Assembly: GCA_034429475.1 (NCBI GenBank)
Contig: DAOUGD010000310.1
Location: forward strand, 1 to 22,695
Origin: JAKQHY01 sp034429475
GTDB taxonomy: Bacteria; Chloroflexota; Anaerolineae; B4-G1; SLSP01
Length of the DNA stretch: 22,695 nucleotides
Reading direction: 5' to 3'
A model generated the notes under the pieces. That model was not told the DNA's origin and did not search any database. It saw only the letters and a program-made list of their open reading frames with translations. Shown in pieces: positions 1 through 7,490 of the stretch. The translations under genes were made by a program, and so were the position numbers. The stretch's first letter is position 1, and each line of letters opens with the position of its first letter.

Positions 1-23
1 GTCGCCGCGTTGCACGCGGCGAC
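1..23. repeat. Perfect 10-bp hairpin, loop of 3
   Basis: Positions 1-10 and 14-23 are perfect inverted copies around the loop TGC. The stem is very GC-rich, but the base run after it is A-rich rather than T-rich on this strand, so it is not a classic terminator for a gene reading rightward. A second, smaller palindrome (CGGCCT-TT-AGGCCG) lies at 44-57. Both look like dispersed palindromic repeats; the upstream context lies outside the window. Confidence 0.6.
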
Positions 24-125
24 GAAAAATCCACTCTCTTTACCGGCCTTTAGGCCGCCATTGGGCCAATGAGTGGGTACGTTGTGCAGCGGCAGGCTCT
101 CTGCCCTAAATCTGAAACGCACCCT

Positions 126-152
126 TTGACATCCAGTTTTTTTGACTATAAC
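126..152 (+). promoter_or_regulatory. Probable promoter of the glycoside hydrolase lipoprotein gene
   Basis: TTGACA at 126-131 and TATAAC at 147-152 are separated by 15 nt, slightly short for a housekeeping sigma promoter (16 nt if TTTGAC at 125-130 is taken as the -35). Transcription would begin near 159. This supports translation starting at ATG 195 and argues against the upstream in-frame ATG at 69. Confidence 0.45.
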
Positions 153-194
153 CGTATCGTCAAGAATTCCCTGAAACTACAAAGGAAAATCAAA

Positions 195-2021
195 ATGGTC
201 AACTCTATCATTTGGCGTGGGATGTCTCTCCTGACATTGATTGGCTTGCTTCTGACGGCTTGTGCGCCGCCAATAACGCCGACGGCGTCGCCGACCACTG
301 CTCCAACGGCGACGGTTGAACTGCCGCTGGCGTCGCCGACCGCCGGCCCAACGGCGACGTATGAACTGCCTACGCCGGTCCCGGCTGCGTTGCCTACGTT
401 TGTGGCCTTGAAACCGGCGACGGAGGAAGCGCAAATCTACCGGCGGGTGGAATTATCCCTGGAGACAGACGGCGTCTTCGTCAATCCGTATGATCCCTCG
501 CAGGCCGACTGGTGGGTGACGTGGACGGGGCCTTCAGGCAAGAAGATGCGCGTCCCGGCGTTCTGGTATCAGGATTTCGACCCGCAGACTCAGACGCCGC
601 AAGGAGACCCCGGCTGGCGCGTGCGCTTCACGCCGCCGGAAGCGGGCGAATGGCAGGCGCAGGCTGAATTTGTCCAGTCCGGTTTGCAAAGTGACGTCGT
701 GAAAGTGAGCGTCGTGCCCAATCCCGGCGCGCGTGGATTTGTGCGGATCAACCCGAAATCGCCGCGGTATTTCGCTTTCGACAACGGCGATTTCTATCTC
801 ACCATCGGCGTCAATATGGGCTGGTCAACCGGCGACGATGTGTTGGGCGACTACACGCGCTGGCTGGATCGTTTCAGCGCGGAGGGCGGCAACCTGATCC
901 GCGTGTGGATGGCATCGTGGGGCTTTGGGATCGAGTGGGAGGACACCGGCCTGGGCGACTATTCCAAGCGGATGAAGCAGGCGTGGCAGTTGGATCAAGT
1001 CTTTGCGCTGGCCGAGGCGCGCGACGTCACGATCATGCTGTGCCTGCTCAATCACGGCGCGTTCAATGAGCGGGTCAACCCGGAGTGGGAGAACAATCCG
1101 TACAACGCCGCGTTGGGCGGGCCGCTGCAAGCCCCGGAAGAGTTTGTGACGAATCCGGTCGCCAAAGAACTGTTCAAACAGCGGCTGCGCTACATCGTCG
1201 CGCGGTGGGGCTACTCGCCGGCGCTTTTCGCGTGGGAATGGTGGAACGAAATCCATTGGACGCCGATTACGGACACAGACCTGCGTCCCTGGCTCACCGA
1301 GATGACGGCGTACCTGCGCATGCTTGACCCCTACAACCATCTGGTGACGCACTCGACGGCCAACACCGCGGCCATCTGGAACGCGCCGGAACTGCAAATC
1401 ACACAGGTCCACGACTACGGTGGGATAAGTCCGGCCTGGAGTTTCCCGGCGATGTTCCAGGTGATGCAGCACCTTGCGCCGGACAAGCCAATGTTGCCGG
1501 GCGAGTTCGGCTATTCTGCCCAGGGAGCTACAGCAGTCGAGGCGATTCATCTGCACACGGGGCTGTGGGCCGGCCCATTCTCCGGCTACGCGGGCACGGG
1601 CATGCCCTGGTGGTGGGATTCGATTGACCCCGCCGGACTGTGGACCGAATTCGGCCCGGTAAAAACCTTCTTTGCCGGTGAGGATCTGACGACGTTGGCC
1701 TCCAAAGCGGCTTCCGTAAAAGACGGCGTCGCGACGGGATTGCTCTTGCAGCGCGAGGATCGCGTGTTGGGGTGGGTGATCAACAATAAGTACACGGCTA
1801 AAGATGCCGCGCGGGTTTCCGGCCCCTACATCCCACGGGCGGTGGAGAACGTGCAGGTGACGCTCAATGATTTGAAAGACGGCGATTACACGGTGTCCTG
1901 GCTTTTCCCCGCCACCGGTGAATGGGGCGATCAAGCCGGGGTGCAAGTCTCGGAGGGCACGGCAACGCTGACGATTCCGATTTTGGAAACGGACATTGCT
2001 TTCAAGTTAACCACGCTGTAG
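195..2021 (+). CDS. Secreted lipoprotein with DUF5060-like domain and clan-A glycoside hydrolase barrel
   Basis: Predicted 608-aa extracellular lipoprotein. The start at 195 is chosen because it has a Shine-Dalgarno (AAAGGA, 181-186) and is followed at once by a type II signal peptide with lipobox LTAC (Cys23). Residues 24 to about 75 are a Pro/Thr/Ala-rich spacer. About 79-174 resemble the DUF5060 beta-sandwich often found ahead of cellulase-type barrels. The rest resembles a GH5-like (beta/alpha)8 fold: WWNE places the likely acid/base at Glu352, and PGEFG places the likely nucleophile at Glu437, a spacing usual for clan GH-A. The role is probably hydrolysis of a plant or microbial beta-glycan at the cell surface; the substrate cannot be told. 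It stands alone, converging on the cluster that ends at 2109. Family assignment is by motif and layout only. Confidence 0.85.
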   Translation: MVNSIIWRGMSLLTLIGLLLTACAPPITPTASPTTAPTATVELPLASPTAGPTATYELPTPVPAALPTFVALKPATEEAQIYRRVELSLETDGVFVNPYDPSQADWWVTWTGPSGKKMRVPAFWYQDFDPQTQTPQGDPGWRVRFTPPEAGEWQAQAEFVQSGLQSDVVKVSVVPNPGARGFVRINPKSPRYFAFDNGDFYLTIGVNMGWSTGDDVLGDYTRWLDRFSAEGGNLIRVWMASWGFGIEWEDTGLGDYSKRMKQAWQLDQVFALAEARDVTIMLCLLNHGAFNERVNPEWENNPYNAALGGPLQAPEEFVTNPVAKELFKQRLRYIVARWGYSPALFAWEWWNEIHWTPITDTDLRPWLTEMTAYLRMLDPYNHLVTHSTANTAAIWNAPELQITQVHDYGGISPAWSFPAMFQVMQHLAPDKPMLPGEFGYSAQGATAVEAIHLHTGLWAGPFSGYAGTGMPWWWDSIDPAGLWTEFGPVKTFFAGEDLTTLASKAASVKDGVATGLLLQREDRVLGWVINNKYTAKDAARVSGPYIPRAVENVQVTLNDLKDGDYTVSWLFPATGEWGDQAGVQVSEGTATLTIPILETDIAFKLTTL

Positions 2022-2059
2022 TTTACGCCAGTCACCGGCCGATGCGTTTTTCTTTCCCA

Positions 2060-2127
2060 GGACGCAGATTGACGCAGAGGCACGCAGATTTTTAGAAATC
2101 AGCGTGCATCAGCGTTCATCAGCGTCC
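2060..2127. repeat. Dispersed inverted repeat (GGACGCAGAT family) between convergent genes
   Basis: The outer arms (2060-2069 and 2118-2127) are inverted copies with one mismatch. Inside are degenerate copies of GACGCAGA on the left and ATCAGCGT on the right. The same family occurs at 7407-7477, also between converging genes. Positions 2109-2127 overlap the 3' end of the dehydratase small-subunit gene and supply its last six codons and stop. It may act as a two-way terminator, though no clean T-run follows. Confidence 0.8.
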
Positions 2128-2528
2128 AACATATTCACCAGCCCCCGTTCCCGGTAGACTTCAGCCGCTTCGCGGACGAGGGCGGCGGTGCGCGGCGCGT
2201 CAAGTTTATTTTCCAGCCGCTCCGCCAGCGCGATAAGCTGCGGGTAAGTGGTGCGGCCGGGACGCAGCGTGTTGTACATTGCCAGTACGTCCTCGTTGGA
2301 GAGTTGCGTGAGTTCGGCGGCGCGGCGGAAGTTCTCCGCCACTTGCCGGTATCCGGTGGCTTCGGCGGCTTCGGCCTGCGCGCGTAGCGTTTCCGCGCTG
2401 ATGCGGAAGTCGTCGGGCGTCAATTTGCCCGCGAGCAGGGCCTCCAGGGTCAGTTCATCCAAAGATCGCCCGGTTTGGGAATGGATTAGGGTGGATGACA
2501 GTGGACGGCTTTTGTTTTCTTCAGTCAT
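2109..2528 (-). CDS. pduE: Diol/glycerol dehydratase small subunit (PduE/DhaG family)
   Basis: Predicted 139-aa gamma subunit of adenosylcobalamin-dependent diol or glycerol dehydratase, which converts 1,2-propanediol or glycerol to the aldehyde. Family signatures are clear: LTLEALLAGKLTPDDFRIS near the N-terminus, SAETLRAQA, FRRAAELT, YNTLRPGR, and VREAAEVYRERG near the C-terminus, in the same order and spacing as Klebsiella PduE. The start at 2528 overlaps the stop of the upstream TPR gene in ATGACTGA, so the two are probably translationally coupled. The catalytic large and medium subunits are encoded separately at 7491-9815, an unusual split since these genes are normally adjacent. The last residues (LDADER) and the stop come from a dispersed palindromic repeat, so the C-terminal tail is probably not ancestral. 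Confidence 0.9.
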   Translation of the reverse strand: MTEENKSRPLSSTLIHSQTGRSLDELTLEALLAGKLTPDDFRISAETLRAQAEAAEATGYRQVAENFRRAAELTQLSNEDVLAMYNTLRPGRTTYPQLIALAERLENKLDAPRTAALVREAAEVYRERGLVNMLDADER

Positions 2529-3723
2529 TGGATGCCTTTTGTTGTTTTTGGAATAAGGCCATAATTTCTCGGTGGTAAGGCACATCCTCAAGGAAGGCGC
2601 GCTGCATGGCCGGATCAGGGATGTGGGCGGCCTGGGCCTGAAGTTGCTCTGCGATGCGTTCCAGGGTGGCGGGCGCGCGTGGATCAGCATTGGCGCGCAA
2701 CACCTGGTAGCACGTCAGGTGGACGCGAAACGGTTCGTCTGCGCCATCCAACGCGCCATTGAATGCCAGGTGTGCCAGGATTTCTTCCACATATTTCAGC
2801 GCGCGCGCCAGGTTGCCCTGGGCCAACGCCACCCGCGCCAATCCGGCCAACGGTTCCATCGCACGATTCAGTTCACCAATTTCGTTTTTGATCGCCAGAC
2901 TGCGCTGATAGGCCAGCGTCGCTTCATCCCAGCGGCCTAATCCGGCCAGAGCATGTCCTGAAACATCCAGCACAAAGGCGAGCAAGCGACGGTCCCCGGT
3001 GGCCTCGGCAAGCGGCAACACTTGTTTTGCATAATCCCAGGCGGTTTGATTGTCGCCCAAAGTGTGTGCGACCATGCCCAGATTGCCGAGTGAAATTCCT
3101 ATACTGCGCCGGTCGCCGAGGCCGCGTTCGACGGTCAGACTTTGTTCGTAATAACGGCGCGCGCCGAGGTAATCCCCTTGAATGCGACAGATTTCCCCCA
3201 GATTGCTCAGACTCCAATGTTCTCCCTGCACATCGCCGACCTCACGACAGATGGACACCGCCTGCTCACAATAAGTCGTCGCCCGTTCCCAATCGCTCTG
3301 CACATGGTAATTTTCCCCCAGGCTATTGTAGGCACGGCCTTCACCCTGCCGGTCGCCGATCTCGCGGTAGATGATCAGGGCTTGCAACAGATGCCGCTCT
3401 GCCTCGGCGTGCAGGTTTTGGTAATTGCTCGTCAATCCCAGCCCGCGCAGAGCGTCGGCCTCCGTTCGGCGCGACTCGGCGGCGCGCGCCAAAGCCAGGG
3501 TGCGTTCAAATTGTTCATAGGCTTCGGGGAGTTGGCCCATGAACAACAAGGCGCGCGACCATTCGTAGGCGCCCCGCGCTTCCAGTTCCCGCAATCCTGC
3601 GTCTCGCGCCAGGGCCATCGCCTGTCGGGCCGCCGCCACCGCCGTTGCATAGTCTGAGGTGGTTTGGGCCTCAGTGGCTTGACGTAACCAGATATTGATT
3701 TGTTCTGTTATGTCGCTCTGCAT
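2521..3723 (-). CDS. Tetratricopeptide-repeat protein
   Basis: Predicted soluble 400-aa protein made almost wholly of TPR helices. About seven 40-residue units are visible from about residue 25 to 290, with typical lines such as AYNSLGENYHVQSDWERA and LSNLGEICRIQGDYLGARR. The C-terminal 100 residues are helical without clear repeats. No DNA-binding, NTPase or signal sequence is seen, so a protein-protein scaffold is the safest reading. ATG 3723 is preferred over an in-frame TTG at 3741, because the TTG lies against a repeat and AGGTGG precedes the ATG. It is 64 nt downstream of the IlvD-family gene and overlaps the dehydratase small-subunit gene by 8 nt, so it may help assembly or regulation of that enzyme; this is inference from position only. 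Confidence 0.85.
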   Translation of the reverse strand: MQSDITEQINIWLRQATEAQTTSDYATAVAAARQAMALARDAGLRELEARGAYEWSRALLFMGQLPEAYEQFERTLALARAAESRRTEADALRGLGLTSNYQNLHAEAERHLLQALIIYREIGDRQGEGRAYNSLGENYHVQSDWERATTYCEQAVSICREVGDVQGEHWSLSNLGEICRIQGDYLGARRYYEQSLTVERGLGDRRSIGISLGNLGMVAHTLGDNQTAWDYAKQVLPLAEATGDRRLLAFVLDVSGHALAGLGRWDEATLAYQRSLAIKNEIGELNRAMEPLAGLARVALAQGNLARALKYVEEILAHLAFNGALDGADEPFRVHLTCYQVLRANADPRAPATLERIAEQLQAQAAHIPDPAMQRAFLEDVPYHREIMALFQKQQKASND

Positions 3724-3744
3724 AGCCCACCTGCTCGTCAAACA

Positions 3745-3775
3745 TCAAACGTCAAATGTGAATCATGACGTTTGA
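3745..3775. repeat. Palindromic repeat, 10-bp perfect arms
   Basis: TCAAACGTCA at 3745-3754 and TGACGTTTGA at 3766-3775 form a perfect hairpin with an 11-nt loop. Flanking bases continue the pattern with copies of the unit AAACGTC/GACGTTT (3740-3783). It lies in the 64-nt gap between the IlvD-family gene and the TPR gene and may cause partial transcription stop or mRNA processing inside the cluster. Confidence 0.75.
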
Positions 3776-3787
3776 CGTTGGATGGAC

Positions 3788-5455
3788 CTATCCTTTATGC
3801 CGGATAACCGCCCCTTTATCCGCCGACTCCGCCAGCCGTGCGTAAAGCGCGAGGTAGCCGTGCGTGAACTTGGGCGCGGGACGCTGCCAGCGGGCGCGGC
3901 GGGCTGCCAGGTCTTCATCAGACACGGCGACGCGCAAGCCCCGGTTGGGGATGTCCACCGTGATCAGGTCGCCATCTTCCACCAGGGCGATGGGGCCGCC
4001 TTCTGCCGCTTCCGGCGAGACGTGGCCGACGAAGCAGCCGTTGTTCGTGCCGGAGAAACGCCCGTCCGTCACCACCGCCGTCGTCAGCGCGAGGCCGCGC
4101 CCGTAGAGCAGCTTCATCGCCGTGTACATCTCGCGCATCCCCGGCCCGCCCTTCGGCCCCTCGTAGCGGATGACGACGACATTCCCGGCCTCCACCTTGC
4201 CGTCGAGGATCGCCTGGATTGCGGCTTCCTCGGAGTCGTAGCAGCGCGCCGCGCCGGTGAAGACGCGCTGCTCCGGTTGGATGGCGGCCGGCTTGGTGAT
4301 GGCGCTGTCCGGCGCGAGGTTGCCGTTCAGCACCGCGATCCCGCCGATGCCCCACGGCTCCGCCAGCGGGCGGATGATGCGGCGGTCGCGGATTTGGGCC
4401 TGCGCCACATTCTCCGCCACCGTCTTGCCCGTGACGGTGAGCGCGTCGCCGTGGAGGAGCGGCAGCAGTTCGCGCTGTACCGCCGGGACGCCGCCGGCCG
4501 CGTGGAAGTCCGGCACGTTGAGCGGGGCCGCCGGGTTCATCTTGGCGAGGTGCGGCGTGCTGCTACACAAGCTCTCGAAGCGCGTCATCGGCATGTCCAC
4601 GTCGGCCTCGTAGGCGATGGCGGGGATGTGCAGCGCGAGGTTGGTCGAGCCGCCAATGGCCGTCCCCAGGCGTAGCGCGTTCTCGATGCCTTTGTCGTTG
4701 ATGATCTGCCGCGCGGTGAGGCCCTGCTCGGCCAGCGCCATGATCTGCCGCCCGGCCTCCTGCGCCGAGCGCAACCGATCGGCCTTCATCGCGGGGATGG
4801 TGGCGCTGCCCGGCAGACACATCCCCATCCCCTCGGCCACGCAGCACATCGTGTTGGCCGTCCCCAGGAACGAGCACGAGCCGCACGTCGGCGCGGCGCA
4901 ATCTTCTAAATGGGCAAATTCCGCTTCGTCAATCTTGCCCGCTTTGAGCATCCCCATGGCTTCGGTGATGGAGGTGGTATCGCTGGCACGCCCGTCGAAG
5001 GTGCAGCCGCCCTCCATCGGCCCGCCGACGACGATGATGGCGGGGATGTCGAGGCGGGCAGCGGCCATCAGCATCCCTGGCACGATTTTGTCGCACGAGC
5101 AGAGCAGCACCACGGCGTCGAGTTGGTGCGCTTGCACCATCATTTCCACGTCGTTGGCGATGAGGTCGCGGCTCGGCAGGATGTAATGCATCCCGATGTG
5201 CCCCTGGGCGATGCCGTCGCACGGCCCCATCACGCCGAACTCGATAGGCGTGCCGCCGGCCTGCAAGATACCCTGCTTGACGTATTCCGAGACCTGGTTC
5301 AGGTTGTAATGCCCCGGCAGGACGCGGTTCCACGAGTTGGCAATGCCGATGAGCGGGCGCTCCAAATCGTAATCGCTGTACCCCATAGACTTGTACAGCG
5401 CGCGGTGCATGGTGAAATCAGGACGCGATAAAACAGCTTTGCTGCGGTATGGCAT
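3788..5455 (-). CDS. ilvD: IlvD/Edd-family dehydratase (dihydroxy-acid dehydratase or sugar-acid dehydratase)
   Basis: Predicted 555-aa Fe-S dehydratase of the IlvD/Edd family. IlvD makes 2-keto acids from 2,3-dihydroxy acids in valine/isoleucine synthesis; close relatives dehydrate sugar acids. Visible motifs: CDK (Cys121), TCGSC before the conserved TANTM (Cys191, Cys194), IGGSTN (about 268-272), YEGPKGGPGM (431-440) and DGRFSG with the expected catalytic Ser468. The usual first cluster cysteine in the PCN motif is replaced by PGH at 47-49, while a Cys occurs at 79 in PCDGIAQGH; this marks a variant subgroup and leaves the cluster type and substrate open. The start at 5455 has AGGAG at 5462-5466. 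It heads the cluster with the TPR protein and dehydratase small subunit. No other branched-chain amino acid genes are present, so a catabolic role is possible. Confidence 0.85.
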   Translation of the reverse strand: MPYRSKAVLSRPDFTMHRALYKSMGYSDYDLERPLIGIANSWNRVLPGHYNLNQVSEYVKQGILQAGGTPIEFGVMGPCDGIAQGHIGMHYILPSRDLIANDVEMMVQAHQLDAVVLLCSCDKIVPGMLMAAARLDIPAIIVVGGPMEGGCTFDGRASDTTSITEAMGMLKAGKIDEAEFAHLEDCAAPTCGSCSFLGTANTMCCVAEGMGMCLPGSATIPAMKADRLRSAQEAGRQIMALAEQGLTARQIINDKGIENALRLGTAIGGSTNLALHIPAIAYEADVDMPMTRFESLCSSTPHLAKMNPAAPLNVPDFHAAGGVPAVQRELLPLLHGDALTVTGKTVAENVAQAQIRDRRIIRPLAEPWGIGGIAVLNGNLAPDSAITKPAAIQPEQRVFTGAARCYDSEEAAIQAILDGKVEAGNVVVIRYEGPKGGPGMREMYTAMKLLYGRGLALTTAVVTDGRFSGTNNGCFVGHVSPEAAEGGPIALVEDGDLITVDIPNRGLRVAVSDEDLAARRARWQRPAPKFTHGYLALYARLAESADKGAVIRHKG

Positions 5456-5476
5456 GGGTGTCTCCTTATTAAAGCA

Positions 5477-5555
5477 GTAATGGGTAATGGGTAATGAGTA
5501 ATGAGTTAGGATACTTATTACTCATTTCTCTTTACTTATTTCTCATTTCCTCATT
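5477..5555. repeat. Heptamer repeat array with inverted second half
   Basis: Tandem units TAATGGG, TAATGGG, TAATGAG and TAATGAG (about 5478-5505) are followed by inverted, decayed copies (TTACTCATT, TCTCATT) to about 5555. The period is seven bases, as in the arrays at 8027-8163 and 22564-22635, but with a different unit sequence. It lies between two divergent genes and would fold into a long imperfect hairpin in either leader transcript. Confidence 0.75.
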
Positions 5556-5556
5556 G

Positions 5557-5580
5557 ACCTGAAATACAGTATACTCAGGT
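5557..5580. promoter_or_regulatory. Candidate operator with overlapping divergent -10 elements
   Basis: ACCTGA at 5557-5562 and TCAGGT at 5575-5580 form a 6-bp inverted repeat. Its centre holds the palindrome AGTATACT (5568-5575), which reads TATACT as a -10 on both strands: 5570-5575 for the rightward VWA gene and 5573-5568 for the leftward IlvD-family gene. No good -35 was found for either direction, so an activator or repressor binding here is plausible but unproven. Confidence 0.4.
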
Positions 5581-5606
5581 TAACGTCGCTGCCAAAGGAG
5601 GCGGGT

Positions 5607-7376
5607 ATGAATTCGAGTTTGACGCGCACGCGGGTGATTTTCTTTGTGATTATTGGACTGACGCTGCTGATTATCTGCGGGGCGTTTGCCATCAATTTTA
5701 TCAAAGGACTGCCTTTGCAACCTACCCCCGCACCGACGGGCGGGTTCACCGAGCCGGACACTCTGCCGAAGGGCACGGTGTTGTTGAGCATTGCCTCGTC
5801 CAGCACCAAGCAGAACTGGATGGATCAGGTCGTCGCCAACTTCAACGCGGCGGGCAAGACGACCGCCGCCGGCAACAAGATTCAGGCGGAAGTGGCGCAC
5901 GTGCTTTCCGGCGGCTCGCTCAACGACATCATGAGCGGCAAGTTGCAACCCGTTGTCTGGAGTCCTGGCGCGTCGTCGTGGGTGGATCAACTGAACGTTC
6001 AATGGCAGCAGCAGACGAACACCTCGTTGATGTCCGGCGCGTGCCCGCCCGTCGTTTACACCCCCCTCGGCTTTGCGATGTGGCGTCCGATGGCGGAGGC
6101 GCTCGGCTGGCCCGATAAGCCGATTGGCTGGCAGACCATCGTAGACCTGGCCGCCGATCCCAACGGCTGGGCGACCTACGGCCATCCCGAATGGGGCAAG
6201 TTCCGCTTCGGGCAGGCGCACCCCAAGTACGCCAACGCCGGACTGCTGACGACCACCTCGTTTGTGTACGGGATCGCCGGCAAGACGGATACGCTCACCG
6301 CGCAGGACGTGTACGCGCCCGAAGTCGAAGCCGCGCTGCGCGCGCTGGCGCAGAATACCTCGAAGTATGGCATGATCACCACCGACCTGTTGGATTTGAT
6401 GGCGAAACAGGGGCCGGGCTACATCCACGCCGTCGCCACTTTTGAATCCGACACGATTGCCCTCAACCTCAACCGCAGCGACGAACTGCGCTTCCCGCTG
6501 GCCTTCATCTTCCCCAGCGAGGGCACCTTCTGGGGCGACCACCCCTATTGTATTCTGGATAAGGCGGATTGGGTCAGCCCAGAGCAGGCCGAGGCCGCGC
6601 AGATTTTCCTGGAATTTTTGCTCTCGCAGGATCAGCAATCGCTGGCGATGGACACGCTGCTGCGTCCGCTGGATGTGTCCATCCCGCTGCGCGCGCCGCT
6701 GAACCTGGAGGGCGGCACCGACCCGCGTATCACGCCTCAAACCGTGCCCTCGCTGGCCTTCCCCAACGCCGACGTGAGCGAGGCCATCATTGACCTGTTT
6801 ATGATCACCAAGCGCAAGGCCACCGTGCTGCTCGTGCTCGACGTTTCCGGCAGTATGCAGGGCGAGAAAATCAACACGGCGACGGAGGCGACCGTCTCCT
6901 TCCTCAAGCGGCTCGACCCCGACGACCGGGTGGGCGTGCTGATCTTCAATCACGACGTTGTGACTTTGTCCGAGGTGGCGCGCGTCGGTGACGTAGGGGA
7001 GCAAACGTCGGGTCAGGTGAGCACGTTGATAGCCGACGGCAACACAGCCCTCTACGACGCAGTGTGCCAGGCCACCACGTTGATGCAGGCGCAATATGCG
7101 CGGGATATTGAGGCCAACGATCATCGGTTGTACGGCATCGTTTTGCTCTCTGATGGGGATGACACCGTAGGCCGCCCCACCGAAAAGCAGATGTTCGCCA
7201 CCTGCCTGCCCACGCAGGCGGAAGCCGACAGCGTCAAAATCTTCCCCATCGCCTTTGGCGACGATGCCAACCAGACCGTTTTGAAACGTATCGCCGACGT
7301 GACCGGGGGCCGGCTCTTCACCGCCGACCCGGGTTCGATTGAAAAGATTTATCTAAATATTTCGGCGGAGCAATAG
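5607..7376 (+). CDS. Membrane-anchored solute-binding-protein-like / VWA-domain fusion
   Basis: Predicted 589-aa protein, outside the membrane and held by one N-terminal anchor. A hydrophobic segment at about 10-30 lacks a lipobox Cys at the usual place and is followed by a short Pro-rich linker. Residues about 56-365 resemble an extracellular ABC-type solute-binding protein, with typical text such as VVWSPGASSW, VVYTPLGFAMW and NPNGW-like loops. Residues about 405-585 form a von Willebrand A domain with a complete metal-ion adhesion site: DVSGS (Asp412, Ser414, Ser416), Thr480 and Asp516. The start is secure (AAAGGAGG at 5594-5601, 6 nt before ATG). No ABC permease genes lie nearby, so it probably senses or displays a ligand rather than feeding a transporter. 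The ligand is unknown. Confidence 0.85.
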   Translation: MNSSLTRTRVIFFVIIGLTLLIICGAFAINFIKGLPLQPTPAPTGGFTEPDTLPKGTVLLSIASSSTKQNWMDQVVANFNAAGKTTAAGNKIQAEVAHVLSGGSLNDIMSGKLQPVVWSPGASSWVDQLNVQWQQQTNTSLMSGACPPVVYTPLGFAMWRPMAEALGWPDKPIGWQTIVDLAADPNGWATYGHPEWGKFRFGQAHPKYANAGLLTTTSFVYGIAGKTDTLTAQDVYAPEVEAALRALAQNTSKYGMITTDLLDLMAKQGPGYIHAVATFESDTIALNLNRSDELRFPLAFIFPSEGTFWGDHPYCILDKADWVSPEQAEAAQIFLEFLLSQDQQSLAMDTLLRPLDVSIPLRAPLNLEGGTDPRITPQTVPSLAFPNADVSEAIIDLFMITKRKATVLLVLDVSGSMQGEKINTATEATVSFLKRLDPDDRVGVLIFNHDVVTLSEVARVGDVGEQTSGQVSTLIADGNTALYDAVCQATTLMQAQYARDIEANDHRLYGIVLLSDGDDTVGRPTEKQMFATCLPTQAEADSVKIFPIAFGDDANQTVLKRIADVTGGRLFTADPGSIEKIYLNISAEQ

Positions 7377-7406
7377 AGTTGTTCCGCAATACGGCAAACA
7401 GAAATA

Positions 7407-7477
7407 GGACGCAGATTTTCGCGGATTCACGCAGATAATTTAAAAAAATCAGCGTTCATCGGCGTTTATCTGCGTCC
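7407..7477. repeat. Dispersed inverted repeat (GGACGCAGAT family) between convergent genes
   Basis: GGACGCAGAT (7407-7416) and ATCTGCGTCC (7468-7477) are perfect 10-bp inverted arms, with further degenerate copies inside and an A-rich centre near 7441-7449. This is the second copy of the family at 2060-2127. It lies in the 114-nt gap between the 3' ends of the VWA gene and the fused diol dehydratase gene and could end transcription from both sides. Confidence 0.8.
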
Positions 7478-7490
7478 CAATATTTTTACC

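Noticed and set aside
1..23. Intrinsic terminator of a gene upstream of the window
   Set aside because: The hairpin is followed by an A-run rather than a T-run on the plus strand, and there is no T-run beyond the other arm to judge.
69..194. Upstream ATG extension of the glycoside hydrolase lipoprotein
   Set aside because: It would add 42 polar residues before the signal peptide, has no ribosome binding site, and lies upstream of the likely promoter.
825..1946. Open frame of 373 codons opposite the glycoside hydrolase
   Set aside because: Composition is typical of an antisense shadow, and the sense strand has conserved catalytic motifs.
5580..7124. Long open frame of 514 codons on the minus strand
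   Set aside because: Antisense to the VWA fusion gene; Arg/His/Gly-rich composition typical of a shadow frame.
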